A program made the translations under genes and the position numbers. 42,258 bases of DNA from a virus. Below are positions 32,964-40,597 of this stretch, in pieces (position 1 is the first letter of the stretch; each line of letters begins with the position of its first letter). The stretch is taken from the IMG/VR virus record IMGVR_UViG_3300042691_031480, positions 1 through 42,258 of that record. One strand, 5' to 3'. Under the pieces are notes generated by a model. That model searched no databases. It was not told the origin of the DNA and saw only the letters and a list, made by a program, of their open reading frames with translations.

Positions 32964-33555
32964 TCCTCGCACGTACACGGATGGGTTGATACTTTATCTT
33001 GATGCGGGCAATCCCAATTCCTATTCTGGTTCTGGTACTACATTCACTGATTTGAGTGGTCGTGGCAATCATCACACTATTGTAAATAGTCCTACATTTT
33101 CAGGAGGAAAATTTACATTTAATAACACCTCCATGGGCTTCACAAAAGCTTCGGCTCTTACAGGTGTGACCTCCACATGTACGGTTGTGCTGTGGTATAA
33201 AAACAATAACGACACAGAATTGTGGGTACGGGGAAATCAAACTAATGGAACTTATTTAAGTGCAAGCTCGGGAAACCCTTATTATCATAGTAATGTGGGA
33301 TCTCCTACAAATTTTGTGGATTTAAATACAGTAACTAATCCTACATCTCCCACCAATTATAGAAATAATGCCTATCATATGTGGGAAGCAAAAAATGTAG
33401 ATTTTTCTGGCTGGTCATATTTCGAATGGTTTCAATATCCAGATCCTTGGTTTCTTTCAGGTGAGGTAGCAATCATCATGGTGTATGACCGTGTATTAAG
33501 CACTGCACAATCAACAGCAAATTTTCATGCGCTGCGTTCTCGGTTTGGTGTTTAA
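32947..33555 (+). CDS. LamG/concanavalin-like adhesin 1 of 3
   Basis: The protein has 202 residues, overlaps the S74 fibre gene by 17 bases, and starts HYSPRTYTDGLILYLDAGNPNSYSGSGTTFTDLSGRGNHH, the opening typical of LamG-like (concanavalin-like) carbohydrate-binding domains. Later it has VTSTCTVVLWYKNN and YFEWFQY...SGEVAIIMVYDRVLS, closing the beta-sandwich. It ends HALRSRFGV. Two more proteins with the same N-terminal (LDAGN / MDPGN) and C-terminal (RSRFGV / RNRYGI) signatures follow. It probably binds sugar on the host surface or in the fibre. Confidence 0.75.
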   Translation: MGIHYSPRTYTDGLILYLDAGNPNSYSGSGTTFTDLSGRGNHHTIVNSPTFSGGKFTFNNTSMGFTKASALTGVTSTCTVVLWYKNNNDTELWVRGNQTNGTYLSASSGNPYYHSNVGSPTNFVDLNTVTNPTSPTNYRNNAYHMWEAKNVDFSGWSYFEWFQYPDPWFLSGEVAIIMVYDRVLSTAQSTANFHALRSRFGV

Positions 33556-33557
33556 GC

Positions 33558-34895
33558 ATGGCATATACTAATGGTCCTAAAATATCTACAACAGGATTAT
33601 TATTATCATTAGACGCGGGAAATTTAAATAGTTTTCCTGGACAGCCTACAAGTAATTTATCCTATCATCAAAATCCTAGATTAGATAGTTATTATCAACC
33701 TTATATGCCTGAGTCTGCCTCTGGTACTATAGCAGCAAATCACCCAGGTGCTATACGAGTATATAATAGTAACGGTAGTGATATATCCTATTATTTAAAT
33801 ACAGGTATCAGTGTTGCAAATTCAGGTATTGCATGGGAGTTTACCCGTCATGCCTATTGGATATATGATAACACGTTAAAAAAACCTGTGGTGGAAATGT
33901 ATGATACCAATTCAGTTTGGAAAGCAAAATATTTTAGTTTAGGAACTGGATCTTGGTCTTCTAACGGTTGGGGAGTAGGTACAAAATACACCATCTCCTG
34001 GTTGCAATGGACTACAGACATTGCCAAGGCAGCATATGTAGGAATGTACACCAGAAATACGGCAGGCACTTATAATTTTTGGGACGGCCTATCTTTTGGA
34101 TATAATACTGAAGTTAATAAATGGGAACGAGTGTCAGCTACCTTTACTGTAACTTCAAGTTGGGATCAAACAATAGATTACAATAGCATTTACATGTATG
34201 GTATGTATGGTCCAGTTCCCAATACGTTAAGAATTGCGGATGTACAAGTTGAAATAAAAGATGCCGCTACAAATTTTTCCGAGACATTGACTCGTGGAAC
34301 TTCTGTGGCTACGAACGGAGGATGGCGAGATATTTCTGGAAACAACAACCATGGAACTCTAGTTGATAATCCTTCATTTAATAGTTCAAATGCTGGAAGT
34401 ATAGTATTTAATGGAAGTAATTATGTTTCTGCTGTTAGTGTGAACGCCAATAATAGTATAACATTAGAAGCTTTTATATATCCTACTTCATACCCGTCCG
34501 GCGGTGGGGGAGGAGGTTTTATAATATCCAATTTAGGATATTACTTAGAATTAGCTAATTCTGGTGTATTGAGAAGTTATTTTTATGGTTTAAGTTCTGC
34601 TGGATATCACAATGGGACTGTCACTATACCATTAAATACATGGAGACATGTAGCAGTTGTAAGAAATACAAGCGATAACACCATCCGCCATTATGTCAAT
34701 GGTGTATTAGACAATACAATATCAAGTGTCACTGGAACTACAAATAATGGGTCGCAAACATTGATAGGAGCCTATACAAGCGGAGGATATGGATTTGTAG
34801 GCAGAATTGCCAATGTGAAAGTTTATAACCGCGCTCTATCTTCTACAGAATTATCCGAAAACTTCAATGCTACACGGTCAAGGTTTGGTGTATAA
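33558..34895 (+). CDS. LamG/concanavalin-like adhesin 2 of 3
   Basis: This 445-residue protein starts ISTTGLLLSLDAGNLNSFPGQPTSNL. A unique part (about 30-245, with NSGIAWEFTRHAYWIYDN, KYTISWLQWTTD, WERVSATFTVTSSW) looks like a carbohydrate-binding or jelly-roll domain. A canonical LamG domain (about 260-445) follows: DISGNNNHGTLVDNPSFNSS, SIVFNGSNYV, SITLEAFIYP, WRHVAVVRNTSDNTIRHYVNGVLD, GRIANVKVYNRALSSTEL. It ends NATRSRFGV and is coupled to the next gene, whose ATG overlaps its stop (TAATG). Confidence 0.8.
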   Translation: MAYTNGPKISTTGLLLSLDAGNLNSFPGQPTSNLSYHQNPRLDSYYQPYMPESASGTIAANHPGAIRVYNSNGSDISYYLNTGISVANSGIAWEFTRHAYWIYDNTLKKPVVEMYDTNSVWKAKYFSLGTGSWSSNGWGVGTKYTISWLQWTTDIAKAAYVGMYTRNTAGTYNFWDGLSFGYNTEVNKWERVSATFTVTSSWDQTIDYNSIYMYGMYGPVPNTLRIADVQVEIKDAATNFSETLTRGTSVATNGGWRDISGNNNHGTLVDNPSFNSSNAGSIVFNGSNYVSAVSVNANNSITLEAFIYPTSYPSGGGGGGFIISNLGYYLELANSGVLRSYFYGLSSAGYHNGTVTIPLNTWRHVAVVRNTSDNTIRHYVNGVLDNTISSVTGTTNNGSQTLIGAYTSGGYGFVGRIANVKVYNRALSSTELSENFNATRSRFGV

Positions 34896-36136
34896 TGGCA
34901 TTATTTCATAGTACACGAATTGTTACCTCGAATTTACAGTTTCTTATGGATCCGGGAAATTTAAATAGTTTTCCCGGACCTGCTACTACCAATCTATCTG
35001 CTAATTATGGATTATCCATTTATAATAATGTACCTTCAGATGTGTCTGCTACTTTAGTTCAGACCTCAGAATTTTATAAAGATGCTCCTGTTTGGAAACT
35101 CACACTTACGCCTATTACTAGTACAGGTGTTAGTTATCTTATGAATGCCAACAATCCGGGGATAGGAGTCGTTACAAGTGGCGGCGGCGGCCTAGCTAAT
35201 CGCTATACGGGACATTCTATATTTTTTAAACCTACCGTACCTATGCATAGTAGTGCCCCTATATACACTCATTATAGTAATATTTCAGGTTGGCAATCAT
35301 ATACCAATTATGATGATATGGGAGATGGCTGGTTTCGCGCGCATGTTATTTGGTATGACACTGTAACACGTTCAGACGGAAAATATTGGGCTATTAATCC
35401 AGCATCAGCAACATTAAATGTTCCGATGATTTTCTACTGGGCGGGCCCATTTAAAGAAGATAGAAATGATAGCATATTTGTTTCTAACTTTATAAATGGA
35501 ACTAGAACTACAGCAATGAGTGCTAAAGATATTACAGGTAATAGAACAACCACAACATCTAATCTGACATATCCTACAGGCTCTACAGCATTGTATCCCT
35601 ATTTAAATTCCTCCACGAATGCTGTCATCACAGATTCTAGTTCTATCTTAGACACGGATACACATTCAATTTTTTTCATGGTGAGATTTAACACCACAAC
35701 TTCTTACGGGAGTAATGGATATTCTGGCAGCTGGGATAAGATATTTTCTTTTAATGCCGGCGGGAGTGATAGAAGTCCTGGTATATGGCGTTGGCCAAGC
35801 GAAAGAACTTTACATTGGAGATATGATCCAGGTAACAGCGGTTGTGATTTTGGAAAATCTGCCGCAGGAACAGGAGATCCATTCAATATAGATACCTGGT
35901 ATTATGTTGGTGTTACAAAAAATGGTGCAACCGCCACTATGTACGTTAATGGAAATTCTGTGGGAACATCTACTGTATCCTCTCCTAAAACTGCAGGCAG
36001 TTCCTCTATAATTTTATTTGAATATTTTCCTACAGGATTAGCTAGTTTAGGATTGATAAAGGTGTATAACACAGTTCTTACTGCTACACAAGTTCAACAA
36101 AATTTTAACGCCGTAAGAAATCGGTACGGAATATAG
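34895..36136 (+). CDS. LamG/concanavalin-like adhesin 3 of 3
   Basis: This 413-residue protein has the same layout as the previous gene: TSNLQFLMDPGNLNSFPGPATTNL at the N-terminus, a unique middle (about 30-230, with GHSIFFKPTVPMHSS and DGWFRAHVIWYDT), then a LamG domain (about 240-413; TDTHSIFFMVRF, WYYVGVTKNGATATMYVNGNSVG, GLIKVYNTVLTATQVQQNFNAVRNRYGI). The two N-terminal and C-terminal ends are clearly homologous while the middles differ, so the tandem genes arose by duplication and then diverged in the part likely to touch the receptor. Confidence 0.8.
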   Translation: MALFHSTRIVTSNLQFLMDPGNLNSFPGPATTNLSANYGLSIYNNVPSDVSATLVQTSEFYKDAPVWKLTLTPITSTGVSYLMNANNPGIGVVTSGGGGLANRYTGHSIFFKPTVPMHSSAPIYTHYSNISGWQSYTNYDDMGDGWFRAHVIWYDTVTRSDGKYWAINPASATLNVPMIFYWAGPFKEDRNDSIFVSNFINGTRTTAMSAKDITGNRTTTTSNLTYPTGSTALYPYLNSSTNAVITDSSSILDTDTHSIFFMVRFNTTTSYGSNGYSGSWDKIFSFNAGGSDRSPGIWRWPSERTLHWRYDPGNSGCDFGKSAAGTGDPFNIDTWYYVGVTKNGATATMYVNGNSVGTSTVSSPKTAGSSSIILFEYFPTGLASLGLIKVYNTVLTATQVQQNFNAVRNRYGI

Positions 36137-36147
36137 GAGAACATCAT

Positions 36148-36807
36148 ATGGGAGTTCATTCAGGTCCTGTTGTATATGATGGTACAAGTGCAAAAAATGT
36201 TTTATCTTCGAATCAATATGTAGCCTTACGTAGTAGTCAAAACGGTACTGTTAGTGTGCCAAAAGTTTGGGCAGATGTTACATCTGATTCTACAACTGGA
36301 TGGTTTTTAACATTTATGGCATATCCCCGTGTAACATCACCGTATAATGCGTCTGCTGTTGGTTCTGATTCCCCACATCCAAATGACGCTGGTATGACTA
36401 AATTATCAGACACATCTATTCAAACAATTTTAAATCAAGGTGCAAAAACTACTAGAACACAATGGTTTCATACATCAGAAGCAGATGGCTCAGTATGGGC
36501 AGACGGATCATTAAATAATAGTAGCACTATGTATAACATTTTTGAAAATCCTAGTCAGTGGAATAGCGTTTCATCAAGTTCAGGACAAAGATTTAAACGC
36601 AGACAAGGGCCAACCGGTAGTTATACTGATTGGATAACTTCAGGTTCTACTAGTGGTTGTGCTGGACCAGCAGGAGGGTGGAGTAATTATTATGAACAAA
36701 GTTGTACTATTTCCTGGTTTGCAAGTTGTGAAGGAGCACCAGCATACTACCACTGCTGTGCCTGTCCAGTAGACAGAGCATCAAAACTTATTGTTTGGGC
36801 TAATTAA
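36148..36807 (+). CDS. Cys-rich adhesin-like protein (possible fibrinogen-like domain)
   Basis: This 219-residue protein has an AGGAG ribosome site. Its start GVHSGPVVYDGTSAKNVL resembles the openings of the three LamG-like genes. It continues KVWADVTSDSTTGWFLTFMAYP, a segment with fibrinogen-like flavour (V-x-x-D-x-T-S-x-x-x-GW-x-L). The C-terminus holds C-A-G-P, S-C-T-I-S-W, S-C-E-G and HCCACPVDRASK, six cysteines in about 45 residues. It probably binds a ligand. The fibrinogen-like assignment is tentative. Confidence 0.5.
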   Translation: MGVHSGPVVYDGTSAKNVLSSNQYVALRSSQNGTVSVPKVWADVTSDSTTGWFLTFMAYPRVTSPYNASAVGSDSPHPNDAGMTKLSDTSIQTILNQGAKTTRTQWFHTSEADGSVWADGSLNNSSTMYNIFENPSQWNSVSSSSGQRFKRRQGPTGSYTDWITSGSTSGCAGPAGGWSNYYEQSCTISWFASCEGAPAYYHCCACPVDRASKLIVWAN

Positions 36808-36808
36808 A

Positions 36809-37033
36809 ATGGTTAAAACACTACTTCTTATTAAAAATGACATATCTGGAACCTGGGTTGATGTTTTTAATCATACTCAAAGTAGTACAGAAACGTTACA
36901 AACATCTGACGATATTTTAAGTTACATTCAACGGTATTATAGTTCACCTCTTGGTAATTATACCGTAGAGATAACGGATAATGAAGTGTATACTATAGGA
37001 GATAGAATCATTCCGTGTATAAATTGTCCATAA
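36809..37033 (+). CDS. Small hypothetical protein, 74 residues
   Basis: The ATG at 36809, 2 bases after the previous stop, gives 74 residues (VKTLLLIKNDISGTWVDVFNHTQSS...). An in-frame TTG at 36791 would overlap the previous gene. It has mixed alpha/beta character, with a C-terminal CINC. An AT-rich inverted repeat (37015-37042) spans its stop codon. No family is recognised. Confidence 0.55.
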   Translation: MVKTLLLIKNDISGTWVDVFNHTQSSTETLQTSDDILSYIQRYYSSPLGNYTVEITDNEVYTIGDRIIPCINCP

Positions 37034-37042
37034 TTTATACAC
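37015..37042. other. AT-rich perfect inverted repeat
   Basis: GTGTATAAATT (37015-37025), loop GTCCAT, AATTTATACAC (37032-37042) is an 11-bp perfect stem with no U-tract. It may be a weak terminator, an mRNA-processing hairpin, or a pair of late-promoter-like half-sites (TATAAATT on each strand). Confidence 0.55.
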
Positions 37043-37049
37043 ATAAATA
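37042..37049 (+). promoter_or_regulatory. Possible late promoter (CATAAATA)
   Basis: CATAAATA is one mismatch from the late consensus and lies 22 bases before the ATG at 37072, with ribosome site AGGAG between them. It overlaps the edge of the inverted repeat at 37015-37042. Confidence 0.45.
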
Positions 37050-37071
37050 GTACTATATTTAGGAGAATTAC

Positions 37072-37248
37072 ATGGGTTTAATACCAGCTACCGGTTCTGC
37101 AATACAAATGGGGCGTGTGCGAAATGCATACGGTTTGTCTGGTGCAACTCGCTTACGTACTGATTTAGGTGCACAAATCGGTATTAATAGTGGCCCAATT
37201 CGTTTATCTATTGATTTTGGTGGAAGAACAACTCCGAATACTTACTAA
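37072..37248 (+). CDS. Small structural protein, 58 residues
   Basis: The reading frame runs from ATG 37072 to TAA 37246-37248 with AGGAG at 37061-37065. It gives 58 residues beginning LIPATGSAIQMGRVRNAYGL and ending SIDFGGRTTPNTY. Short proteins with an 'A-x-G-x-I-x-M' opening followed by 'R...GL' are common in the virions of T4-like marine phages and act as small tail or fibre parts; this is from memory. It is the last gene before the sigma70-like promoter at 37254. Confidence 0.6.
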   Translation: MGLIPATGSAIQMGRVRNAYGLSGATRLRTDLGAQIGINSGPIRLSIDFGGRTTPNTY

Positions 37249-37253
37249 AATGC

Positions 37254-37282
37254 TTGACTAAGTAATAGTAGTACGTTATATT
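37254..37282 (+). promoter_or_regulatory. Sigma70-like early promoter for three-gene unit
   Basis: TTGACT (37254-37259) is followed after exactly 17 bases by TATATT (37277-37282), each one mismatch from the bacterial consensus. Transcription would start near 37290 and the first ATG is at 37309. The same 17-base spacer and the same TATATT are used by the leftward operon at 24202-24230. Confidence 0.72.
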
Positions 37283-37308
37283 ATTTTATATTTTATGAGG
37301 TGATAATT

Positions 37309-37767
37309 ATGGAACCGATTACCAGTGACACATTAATTTCTGCTTTAAATGATAGCCCATCGGAATATGAAGAACGATATGTCCGATGGGTTTCTATTGG
37401 GTATGATAAAACTCGGTTATCTGAGTTGTTGTACGAGTTGAAATATTTAAAAGAGCAAAACACCTGGCCCGAACGGATTGCTTTACTAGAAGATATTCTG
37501 TCTCAGCATGATCCTGAACATTTATTAAATCTTCTTAACAATGATATGCAAACTCATAGATTTGCCATTATTGAAAAATGGGCACGGCTAGCTGCCATGG
37601 AAATCCTTATTTATGACAAGTACAGCATTGAGACACTAAACACAGTTACACAATTTCCTTTAGCTGATTATCAACTATTTGTGAAACGAGTTTACGAACT
37701 CACTGAGTTGATTCGTGGCATCACTACACAAGCTACCACCTTAGCATCAGGCATAGCTGGCGTATGA
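37309..37767 (+). CDS. Hypothetical protein, 152 residues (helical)
   Basis: The ATG at 37309 with ribosome site GAGGTG is preferred to an in-frame GTG at 37300. The 152 residues are mainly helical: SEYEERYVRWVSIGYDKTRLSELLYELKYLK, WPERIALLEDILSQHDPEHLLNLL and LFVKRVYELTELIRGITTQATTLA. No catalytic motif or known family is recognised. It opens the three-gene unit with a sigma70-like promoter and overlaps the next gene by 4 bases (ATGA), so a link with that glycosyltransferase is likely. Confidence 0.55.
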   Translation: MEPITSDTLISALNDSPSEYEERYVRWVSIGYDKTRLSELLYELKYLKEQNTWPERIALLEDILSQHDPEHLLNLLNNDMQTHRFAIIEKWARLAAMEILIYDKYSIETLNTVTQFPLADYQLFVKRVYELTELIRGITTQATTLASGIAGV

Positions 37768-38471
37768 AGAACATTTATGATTTAAGTGCATGGCAAGCAA
37801 AACCAGTGAAACTTGCTGTTCTAGTTCCTTGCCGAGAAAACATGTACAGTTTATTCACAGCATCATTGGTTGAATTAGTAAAAACTACAACCATGGCGGG
37901 TATAGATGTGCATGTGATTTATGACCAAAGCACTATACTACTTTCTCAACGTGAGAAACTAGCAAAACAAGCTATATCTATGAATTCTGATTATGCTCTG
38001 TGGTTAGATTCTGACATGTTATTTCCTAGCACCGCAGCTTTGCGTTTATTAAATCATAAACAAGATATAGTTTGTTCTAACTATATGAAACGTTCCGTGC
38101 CTTTACAAACTGTAGCATATCCAGAACGTGGTAATTGGGAAAATTGGTTACCTTTAGAAGGTGACCAAGAACTTCAAGAAGTTGAAGGTATTGGCATGGG
38201 ATGTATGTTAATGAAAACTGAAGTATTGAAAAATATAGAGCCTCCGTACTTCAATTTTGAATATCGTGATGGTGACTGGCACGGTGAAGATTTTTATTTT
38301 CAACAAAAACTTCGTAATGCTGGATATAAAATATTAGTTGATATGAACTTAAGTTTTCAAGTTCGACACATCGGTCAATGGGCGTTTGGACCAAACATTG
38401 GAACTAATGAAGAACAAAGAATAAAACGTGAAGTAACTAAAATGAAATCGAGGAAAAAGAATGCTAAATAA
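37764..38471 (+). CDS. Glycosyltransferase-like protein (GT-A, DxD)
   Basis: This 235-residue protein has KLAVLVPCRENMYSLF at the start, LWLDSDMLFP with the DxD at 82-84, VEGIGMGCMLMKTEVL, and DWHGEDFYFQQKLRNAGYKILVDMNLSFQVRHIG. These match, segment by segment, the third domain of the leftward glycosyltransferase (VDSDIVLP, GCGFGCVLVKSDVI, SEDVYF...AKIFVD...CRHVG). It is probably a family 2-type transferase acting on a glycan. It starts 4 bases before the previous stop and overlaps the next gene by 11 bases. Confidence 0.8.
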   Translation: MKNIYDLSAWQAKPVKLAVLVPCRENMYSLFTASLVELVKTTTMAGIDVHVIYDQSTILLSQREKLAKQAISMNSDYALWLDSDMLFPSTAALRLLNHKQDIVCSNYMKRSVPLQTVAYPERGNWENWLPLEGDQELQEVEGIGMGCMLMKTEVLKNIEPPYFNFEYRDGDWHGEDFYFQQKLRNAGYKILVDMNLSFQVRHIGQWAFGPNIGTNEEQRIKREVTKMKSRKKNAK

Positions 38472-39567
38472 TGAATCATGGTTGGCTCATAGTGACTTGT
38501 TTGACAAATATTGGACTATAGAAACTAAACCCTGGGTTCGGAGTTTAGGGTGGTTTACTGATTTCATTGATACTGTGCGTGATTCAAAAGGCTGGGCACA
38601 GGCAGGAGATAAAGAATTATCAGCATTTGATTATATTGATATCATTGACGCGCCTTTAGCTGAAAAGAGACTGTATCGGTGTGTAAATGGTGTTACGTGG
38701 GAACATATTTCTGGTCCTGTTTTATTTGTTGTAAAAAAAGATGCTGAACAAGTGTTTATTGCAGGCTGGGCAGGTGATAAAAAAATCATTGAAAAACTGA
38801 AAAAAGAAAGCAAAGATCCATGGGATTGGGAAGATAAAATGATTGTAGAAGTAGATCCAATCATTGCTCTTCATACATTGAAAGTTCGAAGAACACAAAA
38901 ACAGAATCCAGTCCCTGTGTTTTTTGTGAGTAACGGAGAATCTAACGCAGAACAGAATTGGAAACATCTAGTGAAGTTGTGTCCCAGAGCTGTTCGAATT
39001 GATGGCATTAATGGACGAAGAAAGATGTTTCATCGGTGTGTAGATTTAGCAGGAGATGCGTCACAATTCTTTGTAGTGACTGGAAAAAATTACATTACCG
39101 ATTCTTCAGTATTTGATTATCCTGTGGAAACTATCACAGATGCCCATATCATCTTTCAAGCAAAAAATATGAGTAATCGGTTACAGTATGGGCATATGGG
39201 TGTTGTATGTTATAACAGTAATCTTGTGTTAAATACACCTGCCAATTTTGGTTTAGATTTCACACAATATAGCAAAACAATAACTATTGCCAGAACAGTT
39301 TCAGAAGCCACGTTTGCCACAACTCCCTTTGAGGCCTGGAGAACAGCATTTCGTGAAACTGTGAAGCTGACTACTCAGTATTCTAAAGATGCACATCTTT
39401 GGTTAGAACGTTGGTTAGCTTTTGCTGAAGGAGAACATGCTGAATGGGTATTACGCGGAGCGAAAGACGGCGTTGAATATGCAGAAACCCATCGTGAAAA
39501 CCCTGAAGCTCTAAGAAAATCTGTCGATTGGAATTGGTTAGAACAATACTTTGAAGAAAACAGATAA
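38461..39567 (+). CDS. GT-A-like phage protein, possibly with a lost DxD motif
   Basis: This 368-residue protein has VPVFFVSNGESNAEQNWKHLVKLCPRAVRIDGINGRRKMFHRC, then FFVVTGKNYITDSSVFDY and later TTPFEAWRTAFRETVKL. Many marine T4-like phages carry a family with 'FxSYxExNAxENWxxL...AxRVxGVxG...' and 'FxVVDGDAxI', a GT-A-type fold with a metal-binding DGD, and ending 'FNxSPFxTWRSAFREC'. The correspondence is clear, but here the DGDA position reads TGKN, so the metal site seems to be missing. It could be a non-catalytic partner or use a different site. The unit ends in the terminator at 39581. Family recognition is from memory. Confidence 0.55.
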   Translation: MLNNESWLAHSDLFDKYWTIETKPWVRSLGWFTDFIDTVRDSKGWAQAGDKELSAFDYIDIIDAPLAEKRLYRCVNGVTWEHISGPVLFVVKKDAEQVFIAGWAGDKKIIEKLKKESKDPWDWEDKMIVEVDPIIALHTLKVRRTQKQNPVPVFFVSNGESNAEQNWKHLVKLCPRAVRIDGINGRRKMFHRCVDLAGDASQFFVVTGKNYITDSSVFDYPVETITDAHIIFQAKNMSNRLQYGHMGVVCYNSNLVLNTPANFGLDFTQYSKTITIARTVSEATFATTPFEAWRTAFRETVKLTTQYSKDAHLWLERWLAFAEGEHAEWVLRGAKDGVEYAETHRENPEALRKSVDWNWLEQYFEENR

Positions 39568-39574
39568 TCATTCT

Positions 39575-39582
39575 TATAAATA
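39575..39582 (+). promoter_or_regulatory. T4-type late promoter for neck genes
   Basis: A perfect TATAAATA lies 8 bases after the previous stop. Transcription by T4 rules would start near 39588, inside the left arm of the terminator stem at 39581-39590. It should drive gp13-gp16. Confidence 0.75.
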
Positions 39583-39609
39583 GTTGGGAAGAGATTCCCA
39601 ACTATTTTT
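39581..39609 (+). terminator. Rho-independent terminator overlapping a late promoter
   Basis: TAGTTGGGAA (39581-39590), loop GAGA, TTCCCAACTA (39595-39604), then TTTTT. The 10-bp stem is perfect. It ends the unit starting at 37309. Its left arm shares two bases with the late promoter, and the promoter's own transcript would lack most of that arm, so it should not be terminated. Confidence 0.9.
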
Positions 39610-39624
39610 GTTTAGAGGGTGGAA

Positions 39625-40596
39625 ATGCCAATCACAAACCGCCAAGGATTAAAAGATTATTGTTTGCGTCGCTTAGGTTATCCCGTCATTGAAATCAATG
39701 TCGATGACGACCAAGTGGAAGATAGAATACAAGATGCTATAGATTTTTGGCACGAATATCATTTTGATGGTGTGGAACGTATCTATTTTTCTGCTGAAAT
39801 TACAGCATCCACACTGAAATTATCTACAATTTTTGCGGGCAATTTCAGTGTAGGTGAAACTGTCACAGGTGCCACCTCTGGAAAAACTGCTGTTATCACA
39901 AAAGTAAAAGGTAGTAATGAGTTGGAAATAGATGAAGAATCTGGTGCGTTCACTAATGGTGAAACCATTACAGGTTCAGTTTCTGGATTTTCCACTACGT
40001 TACATGCAACTACTGCATATACTGAAGGCACTATGCATAAACAATACATTGAAGTGCCTGACAGAATCACAGGTATTGTTCGTGTATTTCCTTTAGGATC
40101 CGCAGGCAGTAGTGTCACAGGATCAACAAACATTTTCAATGTAGTATATCAATTTCGTTTGAATGACATGTACAACTTGTTGTCATCTGACTTGATTTAC
40201 TACCAACAAGTAAAAATGCATTTGCAAATGCTTGATGACATGTTTGCTGGCAATAGAACGATTCGTTTCAACAGAAAGATGAATCGCATCTTCATTGATG
40301 TAAATTGGAAAGAAACTTTCGTTCCAGGTGACCATGTCATTTTTGAATGTTATGCTATTATTGATCCAGACACATATACAGAAGTATATAACGATATGTT
40401 TCTTCGTAAGTACGCCACATCATTGATTAAACGTCAATGGGGTGAGAACATGAAGAAGTTCCAAGGCATGCAACTCCCTGGTGGCATTCAAATGAATGGA
40501 CAGCAAATATTCAATGAAGCGGAAGAAGAAATCCGTCAAATAGAAGAACAAATGCAAAGTCGATACGAGCTTCCAGTAGATTTCATGGTAGGCTAA
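39625..40596 (+). CDS. 13: Neck protein, T4 gp13-like
   Basis: The ATG at 39625, after ribosome site GAGGGTGG, is preferred to an in-frame GTG at 39619. The 323 residues begin PITNRQGLKDYCLRRLGYPVIEINVDDDQVEDRIQDAIDFWHEYHFDG, an opening matching gp13 of marine T4-like phages. An inserted beta domain at about 65-140 (FSVGETVTGATSGKTAVITKV, FTNGETITGSVSGF) is absent from T4 gp13. Conserved blocks follow: DMYNLLSSDLIYYQQVKMHLQMLDDMF and RKYATSLIKRQWGENMKKF. Gp13 seals the DNA-filled head and accepts the tail. The next gene is gp14, as in T4. Confidence 0.88.
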   Translation: MPITNRQGLKDYCLRRLGYPVIEINVDDDQVEDRIQDAIDFWHEYHFDGVERIYFSAEITASTLKLSTIFAGNFSVGETVTGATSGKTAVITKVKGSNELEIDEESGAFTNGETITGSVSGFSTTLHATTAYTEGTMHKQYIEVPDRITGIVRVFPLGSAGSSVTGSTNIFNVVYQFRLNDMYNLLSSDLIYYQQVKMHLQMLDDMFAGNRTIRFNRKMNRIFIDVNWKETFVPGDHVIFECYAIIDPDTYTEVYNDMFLRKYATSLIKRQWGENMKKFQGMQLPGGIQMNGQQIFNEAEEEIRQIEEQMQSRYELPVDFMVG

Positions 40597-40597
40597 C

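Noticed and set aside
36791-36808. TTG start for the small gene ending at 37033
   Set aside because: It overlaps the previous coding gene; the ATG at 36809 directly follows that gene's stop.
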